A stretch of DNA of 64,000 nt, from contig NZ_BJUV01000009.1 of the NCBI RefSeq assembly GCF_007988805.1, positions 1 through 64,000 of the forward strand, given 5' to 3'. Positions 1-15,663 of the stretch are shown here, in pieces. Positions within the stretch are counted from its first letter, which is position 1. Every line of letters begins with the position of its first letter. The translations under genes were made by a program, and so were the position numbers. The stretch is from Frigoribacterium faeni (GTDB lineage: Bacteria; Actinomycetota; Actinomycetes; Actinomycetales; Microbacteriaceae). The notes beneath the pieces are model-generated. The model ran no database searches. It was given only the letters and a program-made list of their open reading frames with translations, and was not told where the DNA came from.

Positions 1-82
1 GGGCATGGTGAGTGAGGCGCCTGACCCGGCCCCCGGTGGTGGGTCGCCGCTCCTGTTCCGCGGCCCCGCTCCCCCGGACACG

Positions 83-119
83 ACGAAACCCGTGACCGAC
101 GGGCGGTCACGGGTTTCGT
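83..119 (-). terminator. Terminator hairpin downstream of tyrS
   Basis: A perfect 15-bp stem (83-97 with 105-119) closes a 7-nt loop, 22 nt beyond the tyrS stop. There is no clear T-run, as is common in high-GC actinobacteria. Bases 1-82 show no gene or motif that I can support. Confidence 0.75.
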
Positions 120-141
120 GGTGATGGGGGCTGACGAGCGA

Positions 142-1455
142 TCAGGATCGGACGGTCACACCGGCCAGCGTCTTCTTGCCCCGACGGAGGACGACGAGCC
201 CCCCGGCGAGCATGGTGTCGGCCACGGGCGAGTCGCCGTCGGTCACTCTCGCGTTGTTCACGTAGACCCCGCCTTCGCCGGCCGCCCGGCGGGCCGCCCC
301 GAGCGACGCGACGAGTCCGGTGTCGACGAGCGCCTGCGCCACGGTCGTGGTCGTCGTCGCCTCGGCCGACGGGAGCTCCGCCACGGCGCTCCGCAGCGTG
401 GACTCGTCGAGCGAGTCGAGATCGCCGTTGCCGAACAGAGCGCCGGCGGCATCGATGGCCGACCGGGTCGAGGAGTCTCCGTGCACGAGACGGGTGACCT
501 CCCAGGCCAGGGTGCGCTGCGCCTCCCTGGTGAACGGGGTCTCGGCCACGACCGACTCGAGCCGCTCGATCTCGCCGCGGTCGAGGAAGGTGAAGACCTT
601 CAGGCGCGACACGACGTCGGCGTCGTCCGTGTTCAGCCAGAACTGGTACATCGCGTAGGGGCTGGTGAGCTCGGGGTCGAGCCACACCGCGTTGCCCTCG
701 CTCTTGCCGAACTTCGTGCCGTCGCTGTTGGTGATCAGCGGGGTTCCGATGGCGTGGACGGACACGCCCTCGGTCCGGCGGATCAGGTCGGTGCCGCTGG
801 TGAGGTTGCCCCACTGATCGCTGCCTCCGGTCTGGAGGACGCACTCGTACTGGCGGAACAGCTCCCGGTAGTCGAGCCCCTGGAGGATCTGGTAGCTGAA
901 CTCGGTGTAGCTGATGCCGGCGTCGGAGTTGAGGCGGGCGCTGACCGCGTCCTTCTTGAGCATCGTGTTGACGCGGAAGTTCTTGCCGATGTCGCGCAGG
1001 AACTCGATGGCGCTCAACGGCGACGTCCAGTCGAGATTGTTCACGACCCGAAGACCGTTGTCGCCCTCGGCGGAGAGGAACTTCTCGACGTGCACCCGGA
1101 TGCTCTCGACCCATTCGGCCGTCTGCTCGGGGGTCTTGAGGACGCGCTCGGCGGTCGGTCGAGGATCGCCGATCAGACCGGTCGAGCCGCCGACGAGTCC
1201 GAGAGGACGGTGGCCTGCGAGCTGCAGACGCCGCATCGTCAGGAGCTGGACCAGGTTGCCGAGGTGCAGGCTCGGAGCCGTCGGATCGAAGCCGCAGTAG
1301 TACGTGATCGGCGGGCCGGCGAGGAGGGATTTCAGAGCATCGGCATCCGTCGAGACGTGCACGAGGCCGCGCCAGTTCAGTTCGTCCCACACGTCGTCGA
1401 ACGTGGGGTCGTTCCGTTGGCCGGCCAGGACGTCCGCGGTCGTTTCACTGGTCAC
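142..1455 (-). CDS. tyrS: Tyrosyl-tRNA synthetase
   Basis: Class I synthetase that charges tRNA-Tyr in the cytosol, 437 aa. The HIGH signature appears as HLGN (residues 64-67) and the KMSKS loop as KFGKS (248-252). The last ~70 residues look like the S4 RNA-binding domain typical of bacterial TyrRS, and the length is normal. The GTG start is chosen because a TACCGT box ends 6 nt upstream, which suggests a leaderless transcript of its own, although the glycosylase gene stops only 18 nt away. It is the last gene of a long minus-strand run. Confidence 0.97.
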   Translation of the reverse strand: MTSETTADVLAGQRNDPTFDDVWDELNWRGLVHVSTDADALKSLLAGPPITYYCGFDPTAPSLHLGNLVQLLTMRRLQLAGHRPLGLVGGSTGLIGDPRPTAERVLKTPEQTAEWVESIRVHVEKFLSAEGDNGLRVVNNLDWTSPLSAIEFLRDIGKNFRVNTMLKKDAVSARLNSDAGISYTEFSYQILQGLDYRELFRQYECVLQTGGSDQWGNLTSGTDLIRRTEGVSVHAIGTPLITNSDGTKFGKSEGNAVWLDPELTSPYAMYQFWLNTDDADVVSRLKVFTFLDRGEIERLESVVAETPFTREAQRTLAWEVTRLVHGDSSTRSAIDAAGALFGNGDLDSLDESTLRSAVAELPSAEATTTTTVAQALVDTGLVASLGAARRAAGEGGVYVNNARVTDGDSPVADTMLAGGLVVLRRGKKTLAGVTVRS

Positions 1456-1461
1456 CCGAGA

Positions 1462-1467
1462 ACGGTA
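1462..1467 (-). promoter_or_regulatory. Leaderless -10 box for tyrS
   Basis: TACCGT followed by 6 nt and the GTG start. It fits the TAnnnT form of actinobacterial -10 boxes; no convincing -35 is visible. Confidence 0.45.
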
Positions 1468-1473
1468 CCAGCG

Positions 1474-2097
1474 TCAGCCCGATCGCCCCGCCCGGCGGAC
1501 GGCCGGGCGGTACGACGAGACCGTCGGATCGTCCGTGATCCAGAACCGCCAGGGGAAGTCGGCGCCACCGGCCTCTCCCGCGACGCCGACCCGAGGCCCC
1601 GCCGACACCGCCCCGACGGGGGTCTCGGGCAGGGTCAGGGCGATCCGGCCCGCACCCAGGTGCGAACCGTCGTCGGCGAGGTCGATTCCGAGCGCCGACC
1701 CGAGCCTCCCCGGCCCCCTCGCGAGATCGCGGTCGTCCCGCGACGTCGGCCTCCGCGATCGAGCCGTCTCCAGGCCGCCGACCACGGCGCCGGCCCTGAG
1801 CAGGACGCCGGACCCCTCGCCCGCGGGACCGCACACGAGGTTGACGCACCGGTGGATCCCGTACGACAGGTACACGTACACGGTGCCGGCCCCGCCGAAC
1901 ATGCTCGCGTTCCGGGCGGTCGGTCCGCGGTGCGCATGCGAACCCGGGTCGGCGCCCTCACCGAGATAGGCCTCGACCTCGGTCAGTCTCAGCGAGACCC
2001 CGCCGACACGCAGAACGGCCCCGAGGAGGCGCGGTGCCACCTCGAGGGCCGTTCCCGACAGCAGACGCATCGCATCGCCGGGCGTGGTCTCGGTCAC
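1474..2097 (-). CDS. DNA-3-methyladenine glycosylase (AAG/MPG family)
   Basis: Base-excision repair enzyme of 207 aa that removes alkylated purines. The family pattern is visible: catalytic-type Glu in EAY (42-44), SHAHRGPT (53-60) and the YVYLSYGIH strand (74-82), followed by a GPGRL segment. The length fits the bacterial family. The GTG start lies 4 nt after the stop of the small membrane gene, which points to co-transcription with argGH. An internal ATG (residue 10) is an alternative start. Confidence 0.92.
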   Translation of the reverse strand: MTETTPGDAMRLLSGTALEVAPRLLGAVLRVGGVSLRLTEVEAYLGEGADPGSHAHRGPTARNASMFGGAGTVYVYLSYGIHRCVNLVCGPAGEGSGVLLRAGAVVGGLETARSRRPTSRDDRDLARGPGRLGSALGIDLADDGSHLGAGRIALTLPETPVGAVSAGPRVGVAGEAGGADFPWRFWITDDPTVSSYRPAVRRAGRSG

Positions 2098-2101
2098 GGG
2101 A

Positions 2102-4874
<2,773 letters not shown>

Positions 4875-4907
4875 GGTTCTCCTAAGTTCGTGTGTGGGTG
4901 GGTGATG

Positions 4908-4937
4908 CCGGTGGCCCCGCCGGGGCCGGGCCACCGG
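4908..4937 (-). terminator. Hairpin in the argF-argG gap
   Basis: A 10-bp perfect stem (4908-4917 with 4928-4937) with a G/C-rich loop. It lies where argR usually sits in actinobacterial arg operons. It could act as an attenuator or a partial terminator between argF and argG; no T-run follows. Confidence 0.4.
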
Positions 4938-4974
4938 GTCGTTCAGGATGCGGTCGTGAGCCGACCGCGACCGC

Positions 4975-8085
<3,111 letters not shown>

Positions 8086-8086
<1 letters not shown>

Positions 8087-9243
8087 CAGCTGGAGTACGC
8101 GCTGTTCTCGTGCACGTAGTCGTGCGTGAGGTCGTTCGTCAGGATCGTCGCCTCGGCGTCGCCGACCTTGAGGTCGACCAGCACGTGCACGGCCCGCGGG
8201 GTGAGGTCCACGGCGTCGCTCGGCTGGTCGGGTGCACCGGCGTGACAGACCCGGACGCCGTTCATGGTCACGTCGACGTCGTACGGGTCGAACTCGGCCG
8301 AGGTCGTGCCGATGGCGGCGAGCACCCGGCCCCAGTTGGGGTCGTTGCCGAACACGGCGGCCTTGAAGAGGTTGTTCCGGGCGATGGAACGGCCGACCTC
8401 GACGGCCTCGACGTCGCTGACCGCCCCGACGACCTCGATGCGGATGTCGTGCGCGGCCCCCTCGGCGTCGGCCTGCAGCTGCTCGGCGAGGTCGGCGCAG
8501 AGCTCGGTGACGGCGGCCTGGAACGCCGCCTGGTCGGGGACGACGTCGGACTCGCCGCTGGCGAGGAGCACCACGGTGTCGTTCGTCGACATGCAGCCGT
8601 CGGAGTCGAGGCGGTCGAAGGTCACCCGCGTCGCTTCGCGGAGCGACGAGTCGAGGACCTCGGACGGCAGGTCGGCGTCGGTCGTCAGGACGACCAGCAT
8701 GGTGGCGAGGCCGGGAGCCAGCATGCCCGCGCCCTTGGCCATGCCGCCGACCACCCAGCCGTCTCCGGCGACCACGGCCTGCTTGGGCTTCGTGTCGGTC
8801 GTCATGATGGCCGTGGCGGCGGCGAGACCGCCGTCGTCGTCGAGCTCCGCCGCCGCAGCGGTCGCGCCGCCGAGAACCTTGTCGCGGAAGATCTGATCGC
8901 CCACCCCGATGAGCCCGGTCGAGCAGACGACGACGTCGGTCGCCGAGATCCCGAGCGCGTCGGCCACGGTCTCGGCCGTCGCGTGGGTCGTCTGGAAGCC
9001 GAACGGACCCGTGAAGCAGTTCGCGCCTCCGGAGTTGAGGACGACCGCGTCGGCGATGCCGTCGGAGACGACCTGCTGCGACCAGAGGACGGGGTGGGCC
9101 TTGGCCCGGTTGCTGGTGAAGACGGCCGCGACCGCCTTGCGGCGACCCCGGTTCACCACGAGGGCGACGTCGGGCCTGCCGGTGCTCTTGAGGCCGGCCA
9201 CGACACCGGCGGCGAGGAATCCCTGGGCTGCGGTGACGCTCAC
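8086..9243 (-). CDS. argJ: Glutamate N-acetyltransferase / amino-acid acetyltransferase (ArgJ)
   Basis: Bifunctional enzyme that recycles the acetyl group from acetylornithine to glutamate, 385 aa. ArgJ proteins self-cleave at a conserved Thr; here the [13 protein letters not shown] block puts it at T181. The GTG start overlaps the argC stop (GTGA). Its presence indicates the cyclic acetyl pathway, which does not need ArgE. Confidence 0.96.
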
Positions 9244-10286
9244 GGTGCCACTCCGTTCACGGTCAGGCCGGCGGTCTCGGGGAGGCCGAGGGCGATGTTG
9301 GCGGACTGCACGGCCGCTCCGGCCGTGCCCTTCGCCAGGTTGTCGATGGCGCTGACGACGACGAGCCGGTCGGCGTCGGAGTCGACGGCGAGCCCGATCA
9401 AGGCCGTGTTGGCGCCGACGGTGTCGGCCGTGCGGGGGAACTCGCCCTCGGGCAGCAGGTGCACGAACGGCTCGTTCGCGTAGGCGGCCTCGTACGCGGC
9501 GCGGACGTCGCCGGCGCTCACCCCCGGCTCGAGGGTGGCCGTGGAGGTCGCGAGGATGCCCCGCGACATCGGGACGAGGACGGGAGTGAAGGAGATGCTC
9601 ACCTGAGCGGCACCGGCCACCCGGAGGTTCTGCTGGATCTCGGGCACGTGGCGGTGCACCCCGCCGACGCCGTAGGCCGACGCCGAGCCCATGAGCTCGC
9701 TGGCCAGCAGGTGCGGCTTCAGGGCCTTGCCCGCACCGGACGGCGCCACCGCGAGGACCGAGACCAGATCGGTGCTCTGGACGACCCCGGCGCGGATGGC
9801 CGGTGCGAGAGCGAGGGTGATCGCGGTGACGTTGCAGCCGGGAGCGGCGATGCGTCGCTCGCCGACGAGCAGGTCGCGCTGGCGGGTGCCGTCGGAGTGG
9901 ACGAGCTCGGGCAGGCCGTAGGCCCAGGCGCCGTGGAACTCGCCGCCGTAGAACCGCGCCCAGGCGGTCTCGTCGGTCAGGCGGTGGTCGGCGCCGCAAT
10001 CGACGACGAGCGTCTCGCGGGGCAGCTCGGCCGTGATCGCGCCCGACTTGCCGTGCGGCAGGGCGAGGAAGACGACGTCGTGGCCGAGGAGGTTGGCGGG
10101 CGTCGTCTCGACGAGAGTGAGGTGAGCGAGCGAGCGAAGCTGCGGCTGCAGCGCGATGAGGGGCTGCCCGGCGTTCTGGAACGCCGTGACGGTCCGCACC
10201 TCGAAGTCGGGATGCGCGGCGAGGAGCCGCAACAGCTCGCCGCCGGCGTAGCCGCTGGCGCCGGCGACGGCAACGGAATATGGCAT
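9240..10286 (-). CDS. argC: N-acetyl-gamma-glutamyl-phosphate reductase
   Basis: NADPH-dependent reductase, third step of arginine synthesis; 348 aa. The N-terminal nucleotide motif GASGYAGGE (9-17) and the active-site Cys in APGCNVTA (C151) are clear. It is the first arg gene, 58 nt after pheT. A TAGGGT box ends 6 nt before the ATG, so the arg operon probably has its own leaderless promoter. Confidence 0.97.
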   Translation of the reverse strand: MPYSVAVAGASGYAGGELLRLLAAHPDFEVRTVTAFQNAGQPLIALQPQLRSLAHLTLVETTPANLLGHDVVFLALPHGKSGAITAELPRETLVVDCGADHRLTDETAWARFYGGEFHGAWAYGLPELVHSDGTRQRDLLVGERRIAAPGCNVTAITLALAPAIRAGVVQSTDLVSVLAVAPSGAGKALKPHLLASELMGSASAYGVGGVHRHVPEIQQNLRVAGAAQVSISFTPVLVPMSRGILATSTATLEPGVSAGDVRAAYEAAYANEPFVHLLPEGEFPRTADTVGANTALIGLAVDSDADRLVVVSAIDNLAKGTAGAAVQSANIALGLPETAGLTVNGVAP

Positions 10287-10292
10287 GGGTCC

Positions 10293-10298
10293 ACCCTA
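10293..10298 (-). promoter_or_regulatory. Leaderless -10 box for the arg operon
   Basis: TAGGGT followed by 6 nt and the argC ATG in the 58-nt pheT-argC gap. I found no convincing ARG box (ArgR operator) around it. Confidence 0.5.
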
Positions 10299-10344
10299 AT
10301 GTTCGATTCGGTCGAGGATCGGGGGCGGCGACGCCGGGCGAGTG

Positions 10345-12837
10345 TCAGTCGCGGAGCGCCGCCCCGAATCGCTCGCCCGCCAGGCGGACGGACCCCTGCT
10401 TGGCCTCGGTCGCCTCGGCGGCCGTGAGGGTGCGGTCGTCGGCACGGAACCGGAGCGCGAAGGTGAGGGACTTGGAGTCCTCGGGCAGACCGGCCCCGCG
10501 GTAGTCGTCGACCAGTCGGACGGACTCGAGCAGCGGGCCTCCGCCGTCGCGGACGGCCGAGAGCACGTCACCCGCCGGCACCTCGACGCGGACGACCAGC
10601 GACAGGTCCTGAGTCGCTGCCGGGAAGGACGAGATGGCCGTCGGCTGGACCTCGCCGGCGGACGAGCGGAGCACCGCGTCGAGGTCGAGCTCTCCGACCG
10701 CGACGACCCGGGGCAGGTCGAGCGCCTCGGCCACGCGGGGCAGGAGCTCTCCGGCATAGCCCACGACCTGGCCGTCGACCAGGATCTCGGCCGTCCGGCC
10801 GGGGTGCAGCGAGACGTGCGACCCCTGACGGAACACGAGCATGGCGCCGGCGGCGTGCGCGGCGACCCGGAGGTCGTCGAGGACGTCGGCGAGAGACGCC
10901 GCGACGGCGGGCTGGCCGGGCTGGCGCTCGACGGACTGGCCGAGCGACAGGACGGCGACGTGACGCGGCTGGGGCGGCAGGCTCGCCTCGAGCTCGGCGA
11001 GCAGGTCGTCTCCGGGGCGCTGGGGCCCGGGAGGCACGGTGTCGGTGCCGTAGGACCGACCGGACTCCGGGAGGAAGACCGTGCCCGTCTCGAAGAGCGC
11101 CAGGTCGACGAGACCGCGCGACGCGTTGCGGCGGGCGATCTCGAGGAGGCCGGGGACCAGCGAGCGGCGGAGTTCGGGCGCGGCGACGTCGAGCGGGTTC
11201 GCCAGACGGACGGCGGGTGCCGGCGAGCCGTCGGCCGAGCCGAAGAGGGCGTTCTGCTCGTGACCGACGAACGGATAGGCCGCGACCTCGACCAGGCCGG
11301 CTGCCGCCAGCGCGGACGAGACCTGCCGACGGAGCTTCTGCTCGCGCGTCAGACCGCGACCGGGAGGCGCGACGGGGAGGACGGACGGGATCCGGTCGTA
11401 CCCGGTGATCCGGGCCACCTCCTCGACGAGCGAGGCCGGGTCGACGAGGTCGGGACGCCAGGTGGGCGGTGTCACCGACCAGCCGCCGTCGATCGGGTGC
11501 ACGTCGGCGCCGATGGCCGAGAGGGAGTCGGCCACCTCGGCGTCCGGGTAGTCGACGCCGATCAGCTGAGCGGCCCGACCGGCGGGCAGGACGATGGATC
11601 GCGGAGGCGTCGAGGCGTCGAGCGTCGAGCCCAGGGAGTCGATCGTTCCGCCCGCGAGCTCGACGAGGAGGTCGAGGACCCGCTGCGCGGCCGCGAGGGA
11701 GACCTGCGGATCGACGCCGCGCTCGAAGCGACGCGAGGCCTCGCTGGGGAGCTTGTGGCGACGCGCCGAGCGCGCGATCGAGACGGGGTCGAAGGTCGCC
11801 GCCTCGATGAGGACGTCGGTCGTGCCGCTGGTGATCTCCGTGCGGGCACCGCCCATGACGCCGGCCAGGCCGACCGGACCGGTCTGATCGGCGATCACGA
11901 GGTCCTCGCGGTCGAGGGTGCGCTTCTGGCCGTCGAGGGTCTCGAGCGTCTCGCCGGACGCGGCGCGGCGGACGGTGAGTCCGCCGTCGAGCCGGGCGAG
12001 GTCGTAGCCGTGGATCGGCTGCCCGAGCTCGAGCATGACGTAGTTGGTGATGTCGACGGGGAGCGAGATCGATCGGACGCCGGCGAGGCGGAGCCGCGCG
12101 GACATCCACGGAGGGGTCGACCGGCCGGCGTCGATGCCGCGGACGGTGCGCGTGACGAACGTGGTCACGGCGGCGGCCCCGCGGACGGGCGCCTCGTCGA
12201 CGACCTCGACCGGGAACCCGTCCGCCGCGACGGGCGAGACGGCGTCGGCCGGGTCGCGGAACGACGCACCGGTCGCGTGCGAGTACTCGCGGGCCACGCC
12301 CCGGATGCTGAAGGCGTAACCGCGGTCGGGCGTGACGTTGATCTCGACGGCGGCCTCACCGAGACCGAGGAGGGCCACCGCGTCGGTGCCGACCTCGGGA
12401 TCGAGGCCGAGGCTCGACAGCAGGAGGATGCCGTCGTGCTCGTCGCCGAGACCGAGCTCGCGGCTGGAGGCGATCATGCCGTCGGAGACGTGGCCGTAGG
12501 TCTTGCGGGCCGAGATGGGGAACGGACCGGGCAGGACGGCCCCGGGCAGCGAGACGACCACCTTGTCGCCCACGACGAAGTTGTGCGCCCCGCAGACGAT
12601 GCCGCGGACGTCGTCCGGGCCGACCGCGACCTGGCACCAGTTGATCGTCTTGCCGTTCTTCTGCGGCTCGGGAGACAGCTCGAGCACCTGGCCGACGACG
12701 AGGGGCCCGGTCACCTCGCCGAGGTGGACGTCCTCTTCTTCGAACCCGACGGAGACGAGCGCGGCGTGGACGTGCTCGAGGCTCACGTCGTCGGGCAGGT
12801 CGACCCACTCGCCGAGCCAACTGAGCGGAACCCGCAT
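10345..12837 (-). CDS. pheT: Phenylalanyl-tRNA synthetase beta subunit
   Basis: Beta subunit of the (alpha-beta)2 PheRS, 830 aa, the usual bacterial length. The start [12 protein letters not shown] is typical. An EMAP/tRNA-binding-like domain (~40-150), the B3/B4 editing region (~200-400), the B5 region and the C-terminal anticodon-binding domain (~735-830) follow in order. The ATG overlaps the pheS stop (TGATG), giving equal production of the two subunits. Confidence 0.97.
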   Translation of the reverse strand: MRVPLSWLGEWVDLPDDVSLEHVHAALVSVGFEEEDVHLGEVTGPLVVGQVLELSPEPQKNGKTINWCQVAVGPDDVRGIVCGAHNFVVGDKVVVSLPGAVLPGPFPISARKTYGHVSDGMIASSRELGLGDEHDGILLLSSLGLDPEVGTDAVALLGLGEAAVEINVTPDRGYAFSIRGVAREYSHATGASFRDPADAVSPVAADGFPVEVVDEAPVRGAAAVTTFVTRTVRGIDAGRSTPPWMSARLRLAGVRSISLPVDITNYVMLELGQPIHGYDLARLDGGLTVRRAASGETLETLDGQKRTLDREDLVIADQTGPVGLAGVMGGARTEITSGTTDVLIEAATFDPVSIARSARRHKLPSEASRRFERGVDPQVSLAAAQRVLDLLVELAGGTIDSLGSTLDASTPPRSIVLPAGRAAQLIGVDYPDAEVADSLSAIGADVHPIDGGWSVTPPTWRPDLVDPASLVEEVARITGYDRIPSVLPVAPPGRGLTREQKLRRQVSSALAAAGLVEVAAYPFVGHEQNALFGSADGSPAPAVRLANPLDVAAPELRRSLVPGLLEIARRNASRGLVDLALFETGTVFLPESGRSYGTDTVPPGPQRPGDDLLAELEASLPPQPRHVAVLSLGQSVERQPGQPAVAASLADVLDDLRVAAHAAGAMLVFRQGSHVSLHPGRTAEILVDGQVVGYAGELLPRVAEALDLPRVVAVGELDLDAVLRSSAGEVQPTAISSFPAATQDLSLVVRVEVPAGDVLSAVRDGGGPLLESVRLVDDYRGAGLPEDSKSLTFALRFRADDRTLTAAEATEAKQGSVRLAGERFGAALRD

Positions 12838-13877
12838 CAGACCACCATCCCGAACTGCTCGCTGAACCGCACGTCGCCCTCGACCATGTCGCGCATGTCG
12901 TTGAGGTCGTTGCGGAATTGGAGGGTGCGCTCGATGCCCATGCCGAACGCGAAACCCTGGTACTCGTCGGGGTCGATGCCCGCGGCGCGGAGGACGTTGG
13001 GGTTCACCATGCCGCAGCCGCCCCATTCGACCCACCGGGCGCCGCCCTTGGCGTTCGGCTGCCAGACGTCCATCTCGGCGCTGGGCTCGGTGAACGGGAA
13101 GTAGTTGGGCCGCAGTCGGATCTGCGCGTCGGCGCCGAACATCGACCGGGCGAGGTGCTCGAGGGTGCCCCGCAGGTTGGCCATCGTCAGGCCTTTGTCG
13201 ATGGCGATGCCCTCGATCTGGGTGAAGACCGGCGTATGCGTCGCGTCGAGCTCGTCGGTGCGGAAGACGCGGCCCGTGGCGACGTTGTAGACCGGCAGCT
13301 GCTTCGACAGGAGCGTGCGGATCTGCACCGGCGACGTGTGGGTGCGCAGCAGGAGGTGGTCGTCGACGGGGTCGACGAAGAAGGTGTCCTGCATGGCGCG
13401 AGCCGGGTGGTCGGCGTCGAAGTTCAGGGCGTCGAAGTTGAACCACTCGTGCTCGAGCTCGGGGCCTTCGGAGACCTCCCAGCCCATGCCGACGAAGAGG
13501 TCGAGCATCGACTCCTGCAGGAGGGCCAGCGGGTGGCGGGCTCCGACCCTCCGCCGGGTCGGCAGCGCCGTGACGTCGACGGCCTCGTCGGCCAGCCGCG
13601 CGGTCTCCTCCAGCTCGACGAGCTCGGTCTCGCGCGTCGCGACGGCCTGGTTCACCCTGCCCCTCGCCTGACCGACGAGCTTGCCCGCGGCGGCCTTCTG
13701 ATCGTTCGGCAGATCGCGGAGACCGGCGTTCATGCGCGCCAGCATCGACCCGTCGCCGGTGTGCCGGGCGCGGGCGGCCTTCAGCTCGGCGACGGAGGCC
13801 GCGGTCGTGATCGCCACGAGGGCGGAGTCGACCGCGGACGCGACGGCGTCTTCGGTGATGGGGACGGTGTCTGACAC
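12837..13877 (-). CDS. pheS: Phenylalanyl-tRNA synthetase alpha subunit
   Basis: Catalytic alpha subunit, class II aminoacyl-tRNA synthetase, 346 aa. An N-terminal coiled-coil region (~1-95) is followed by the catalytic core with motif 2-like [19 protein letters not shown] and a motif 3-like [11 protein letters not shown] near the C-terminus. The GTG start is preceded 8 nt upstream by TAAGCT, so a leaderless start is likely. Confidence 0.97.
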   Translation of the reverse strand: MSDTVPITEDAVASAVDSALVAITTAASVAELKAARARHTGDGSMLARMNAGLRDLPNDQKAAAGKLVGQARGRVNQAVATRETELVELEETARLADEAVDVTALPTRRRVGARHPLALLQESMLDLFVGMGWEVSEGPELEHEWFNFDALNFDADHPARAMQDTFFVDPVDDHLLLRTHTSPVQIRTLLSKQLPVYNVATGRVFRTDELDATHTPVFTQIEGIAIDKGLTMANLRGTLEHLARSMFGADAQIRLRPNYFPFTEPSAEMDVWQPNAKGGARWVEWGGCGMVNPNVLRAAGIDPDEYQGFAFGMGIERTLQFRNDLNDMRDMVEGDVRFSEQFGMVV

Positions 13878-13885
13878 GAGAACCA

Positions 13886-13891
13886 AGCTTA
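13886..13891 (-). promoter_or_regulatory. Leaderless -10 box for pheST
   Basis: TAAGCT, 8 nt before the pheS GTG. Confidence 0.4.
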
Positions 13892-13897
13892 GCGATG

Positions 13898-13924
13898 CCG
13901 AGGAGGTGCGCCGCGCCTCCTCGG
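13898..13924 (-). terminator. Hairpin after gluD built from the GCGCCTCC motif
   Basis: Nine perfect pairs (13898-13906 with 13916-13924), then one G-T and one G-C pair, and a 5-nt loop. It lies between the gluD stop and the pheS promoter and contains one copy of the recurring GCGCCTCC motif. Confidence 0.55.
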
Positions 13925-13968
13925 GGACCGGCGGCGGACGAGACGGCTGGGGAGGACGGAGGCGAGAC

Positions 13969-14901
13969 TCAGGGCTGGGTCGTCTGGGAGTCGCCCGTCG
14001 TGGCGTCGATGTCCGGCCGACCGGCGGCCGCGAGGGCGCCGGGGCCGCCGAGTCCGCCACGACGCGGCTTCGTCAGGACGCCGCGCCGGCCGGTCCGTCG
14101 GTCGACGACGCGCACCACGTACGAGAACGCCAGGTTGGTCAGCAGGTAGACGACCAGCACGACCGCGAAGAGGGTGAAGGTGTAGGTGCTGCCGTACGAC
14201 GTGCCGAGCCGGTTGAGCCCCACGCGCGTCAGCTCGACGTAGCCGACGATGTAGCCGAGCGAGGTGTCCTTCAGCAGGACGACGAGCTGCGCGAGGATGA
14301 TCGGCAGCATCTGGCGGAACGCCTGCGGGAACTCGATGGCGAACCGGGTGCGCACGGGCGAGAGGCCGATGGCCAGCCCCGCCTCGCGCTGCCCCTTCGG
14401 CAGGGCGGCGATGCCCGAGCGGAGGGCCTCGCCGATCAGGGCGCCGTTGTAGACCGCCAGCGCGGCGACGACCGCCCAGAACGGCCCCGTCGAGAAGACG
14501 AGCAGGATGAACAGCATCATCAGCAGCACGGGCATGCCGCGGAAGAACTCGAGCACGACGGTCGTCGGGACACGCACCCAGGCGGTCCGCGCCGTCCGCA
14601 GGAACGAGAACAGCACGCCGATGACCACGGCCAGGACGGACGCGACCGCCGCGGCCTGCACGGTGGCGAGCCAGCCGCGCCCGATGTTCCGCCAGAGGTT
14701 GCGGTCGAGCAGGATGTCCCAGCGGTACGGGTCCAGCACGCTCGCGGTGACGGCGCCGTTGGCGCTGACCCGGGGGCGGCCGAGCAGGTAGACGACGTAG
14801 GCGACCAGGGCGAGGACGAGCACGACGCCGACGATCGAGATGACGCGCGACGTGCGGCGGGCCTTGGGGCCGGGAGCGTCGTAGAGGACGGAGGTGCTCA
14901 T
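13969..14901 (-). CDS. gluD: Glutamate-type ABC importer permease (GluD-like)
   Basis: Inner-membrane permease of a polar amino-acid importer, 310 aa. One N-terminal membrane segment (~20-40), then the binding-protein-dependent permease core with the EAA loop near 185 ([18 protein letters not shown]) and several helices, then a basic Gly/Arg-rich cytosolic tail. The start overlaps the gluC stop (ATGA). Fourth gene in the gluABCD order known from Corynebacterium; substrate by analogy glutamate. Confidence 0.88.
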   Translation of the reverse strand: MSTSVLYDAPGPKARRTSRVISIVGVVLVLALVAYVVYLLGRPRVSANGAVTASVLDPYRWDILLDRNLWRNIGRGWLATVQAAAVASVLAVVIGVLFSFLRTARTAWVRVPTTVVLEFFRGMPVLLMMLFILLVFSTGPFWAVVAALAVYNGALIGEALRSGIAALPKGQREAGLAIGLSPVRTRFAIEFPQAFRQMLPIILAQLVVLLKDTSLGYIVGYVELTRVGLNRLGTSYGSTYTFTLFAVVLVVYLLTNLAFSYVVRVVDRRTGRRGVLTKPRRGGLGGPGALAAAGRPDIDATTGDSQTTQP

Positions 14902-15572
14902 CGGAGGACTGCGACCTTCTTCTCGACCACGGCGGCGAGACGGCCGAGGGTGATGGTGACGACCAGGTAGAAGAACGCCACCGACAGGAGCACCGTGATG
15001 ACGGCGTCTCCGCGGTCGTTCGCGATGAAGCGGCCGGCGGCGAACATCTCGGCGACGAAGAACCCGCCGGCGACCGAGGTGTTCTTCGTCAGGGCGATGA
15101 TGACGTTGATCAGCGGAGGGATCACCATGCGGATCGCCTGCGGCATGATCACGAGCGTGAGCGTCTGGCTGAAGCCGAGGCCGATGCTGCGCGCCGCCTC
15201 GGCCTGGCCCACGGGCACGCCGTTGACGCCGGACCGGACGGCCTCGGCGACGAACGGCGAGGTGTAGAGGGTGAGGCCGATCACCGCGAGCGGGAAGTAG
15301 CCGATGCCGACGCCGAGGTACGGCAGCACGAACGCGCAGAAGAAGAGCACGAGCGTCAGCGGGATGTTGCGGATCGCCTCGGTGTAGACCGTCGCGAAGG
15401 CCCGGAACGAGCCGACCGGCGAGATGCGCATGGCGGCGATCACGAAGCCGATCACGATCGCGCCGACGCCCGACAGCGCCAGGAGCTGCAGCGTCGTGAC
15501 GAAGCCGCCCCAGAAACGGGGCCAGTTGTCGGTCACGGCGTCGAAGCCGGGGATGACGTCCAAGGGGTTCAC
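14898..15572 (-). CDS. gluC: Glutamate-type ABC importer permease (GluC-like)
   Basis: Second permease, 224 aa, HisM/GlnP family. About five membrane segments, with the EAA loop EAVRSGVNGVPVGQAEAAR in the middle third. The GTG start is supported by the family start (N-terminal PL-x-VIPGF). It forms a heterodimer with GluD by family analogy. A strong hairpin separates it from gluB. Confidence 0.9.
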   Translation of the reverse strand: MNPLDVIPGFDAVTDNWPRFWGGFVTTLQLLALSGVGAIVIGFVIAAMRISPVGSFRAFATVYTEAIRNIPLTLVLFFCAFVLPYLGVGIGYFPLAVIGLTLYTSPFVAEAVRSGVNGVPVGQAEAARSIGLGFSQTLTLVIMPQAIRMVIPPLINVIIALTKNTSVAGGFFVAEMFAAGRFIANDRGDAVITVLLSVAFFYLVVTITLGRLAAVVEKKVAVLR

Positions 15573-15615
15573 CGGGACTCCAGGTCAGAGGGCTGCCGCG
15601 GGGGCAGGAGGCGGT

Positions 15616-15653
15616 GGTGGGCACCGCGCGCACGGAGCGTCGCGGTGCCCACC
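15616..15653 (-). terminator. Intra-operon hairpin between gluB and gluC
   Basis: Perfect 13-bp stem (15616-15628 with 15641-15653) and a 12-nt loop, 10 nt after the gluB stop. By analogy with other binding-protein operons it may stabilise or end part of the transcripts, so that the binding protein outnumbers the permeases. Confidence 0.65.
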
Positions 15654-15663
15654 GGGGTGGTGA

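Noticed and set aside
10287-10344. ArgR operator before argC
   Set aside because: The only AT-containing stretch (around 10299-10312) does not match the ARG box pattern well.
10342-13104. A very long open frame (about 920 codons) on the plus strand opposite pheT
   Set aside because: It mirrors the codon pattern of pheT/pheS; the product is Arg/Asp/Gly-rich with no domain. High GC makes long antisense frames common.
13878-13968. T-box or leader peptide before pheS
   Set aside because: The gap is too short, there is no T-box core or Phe-rich leader, and a -10 box lies 8 nt before the start.
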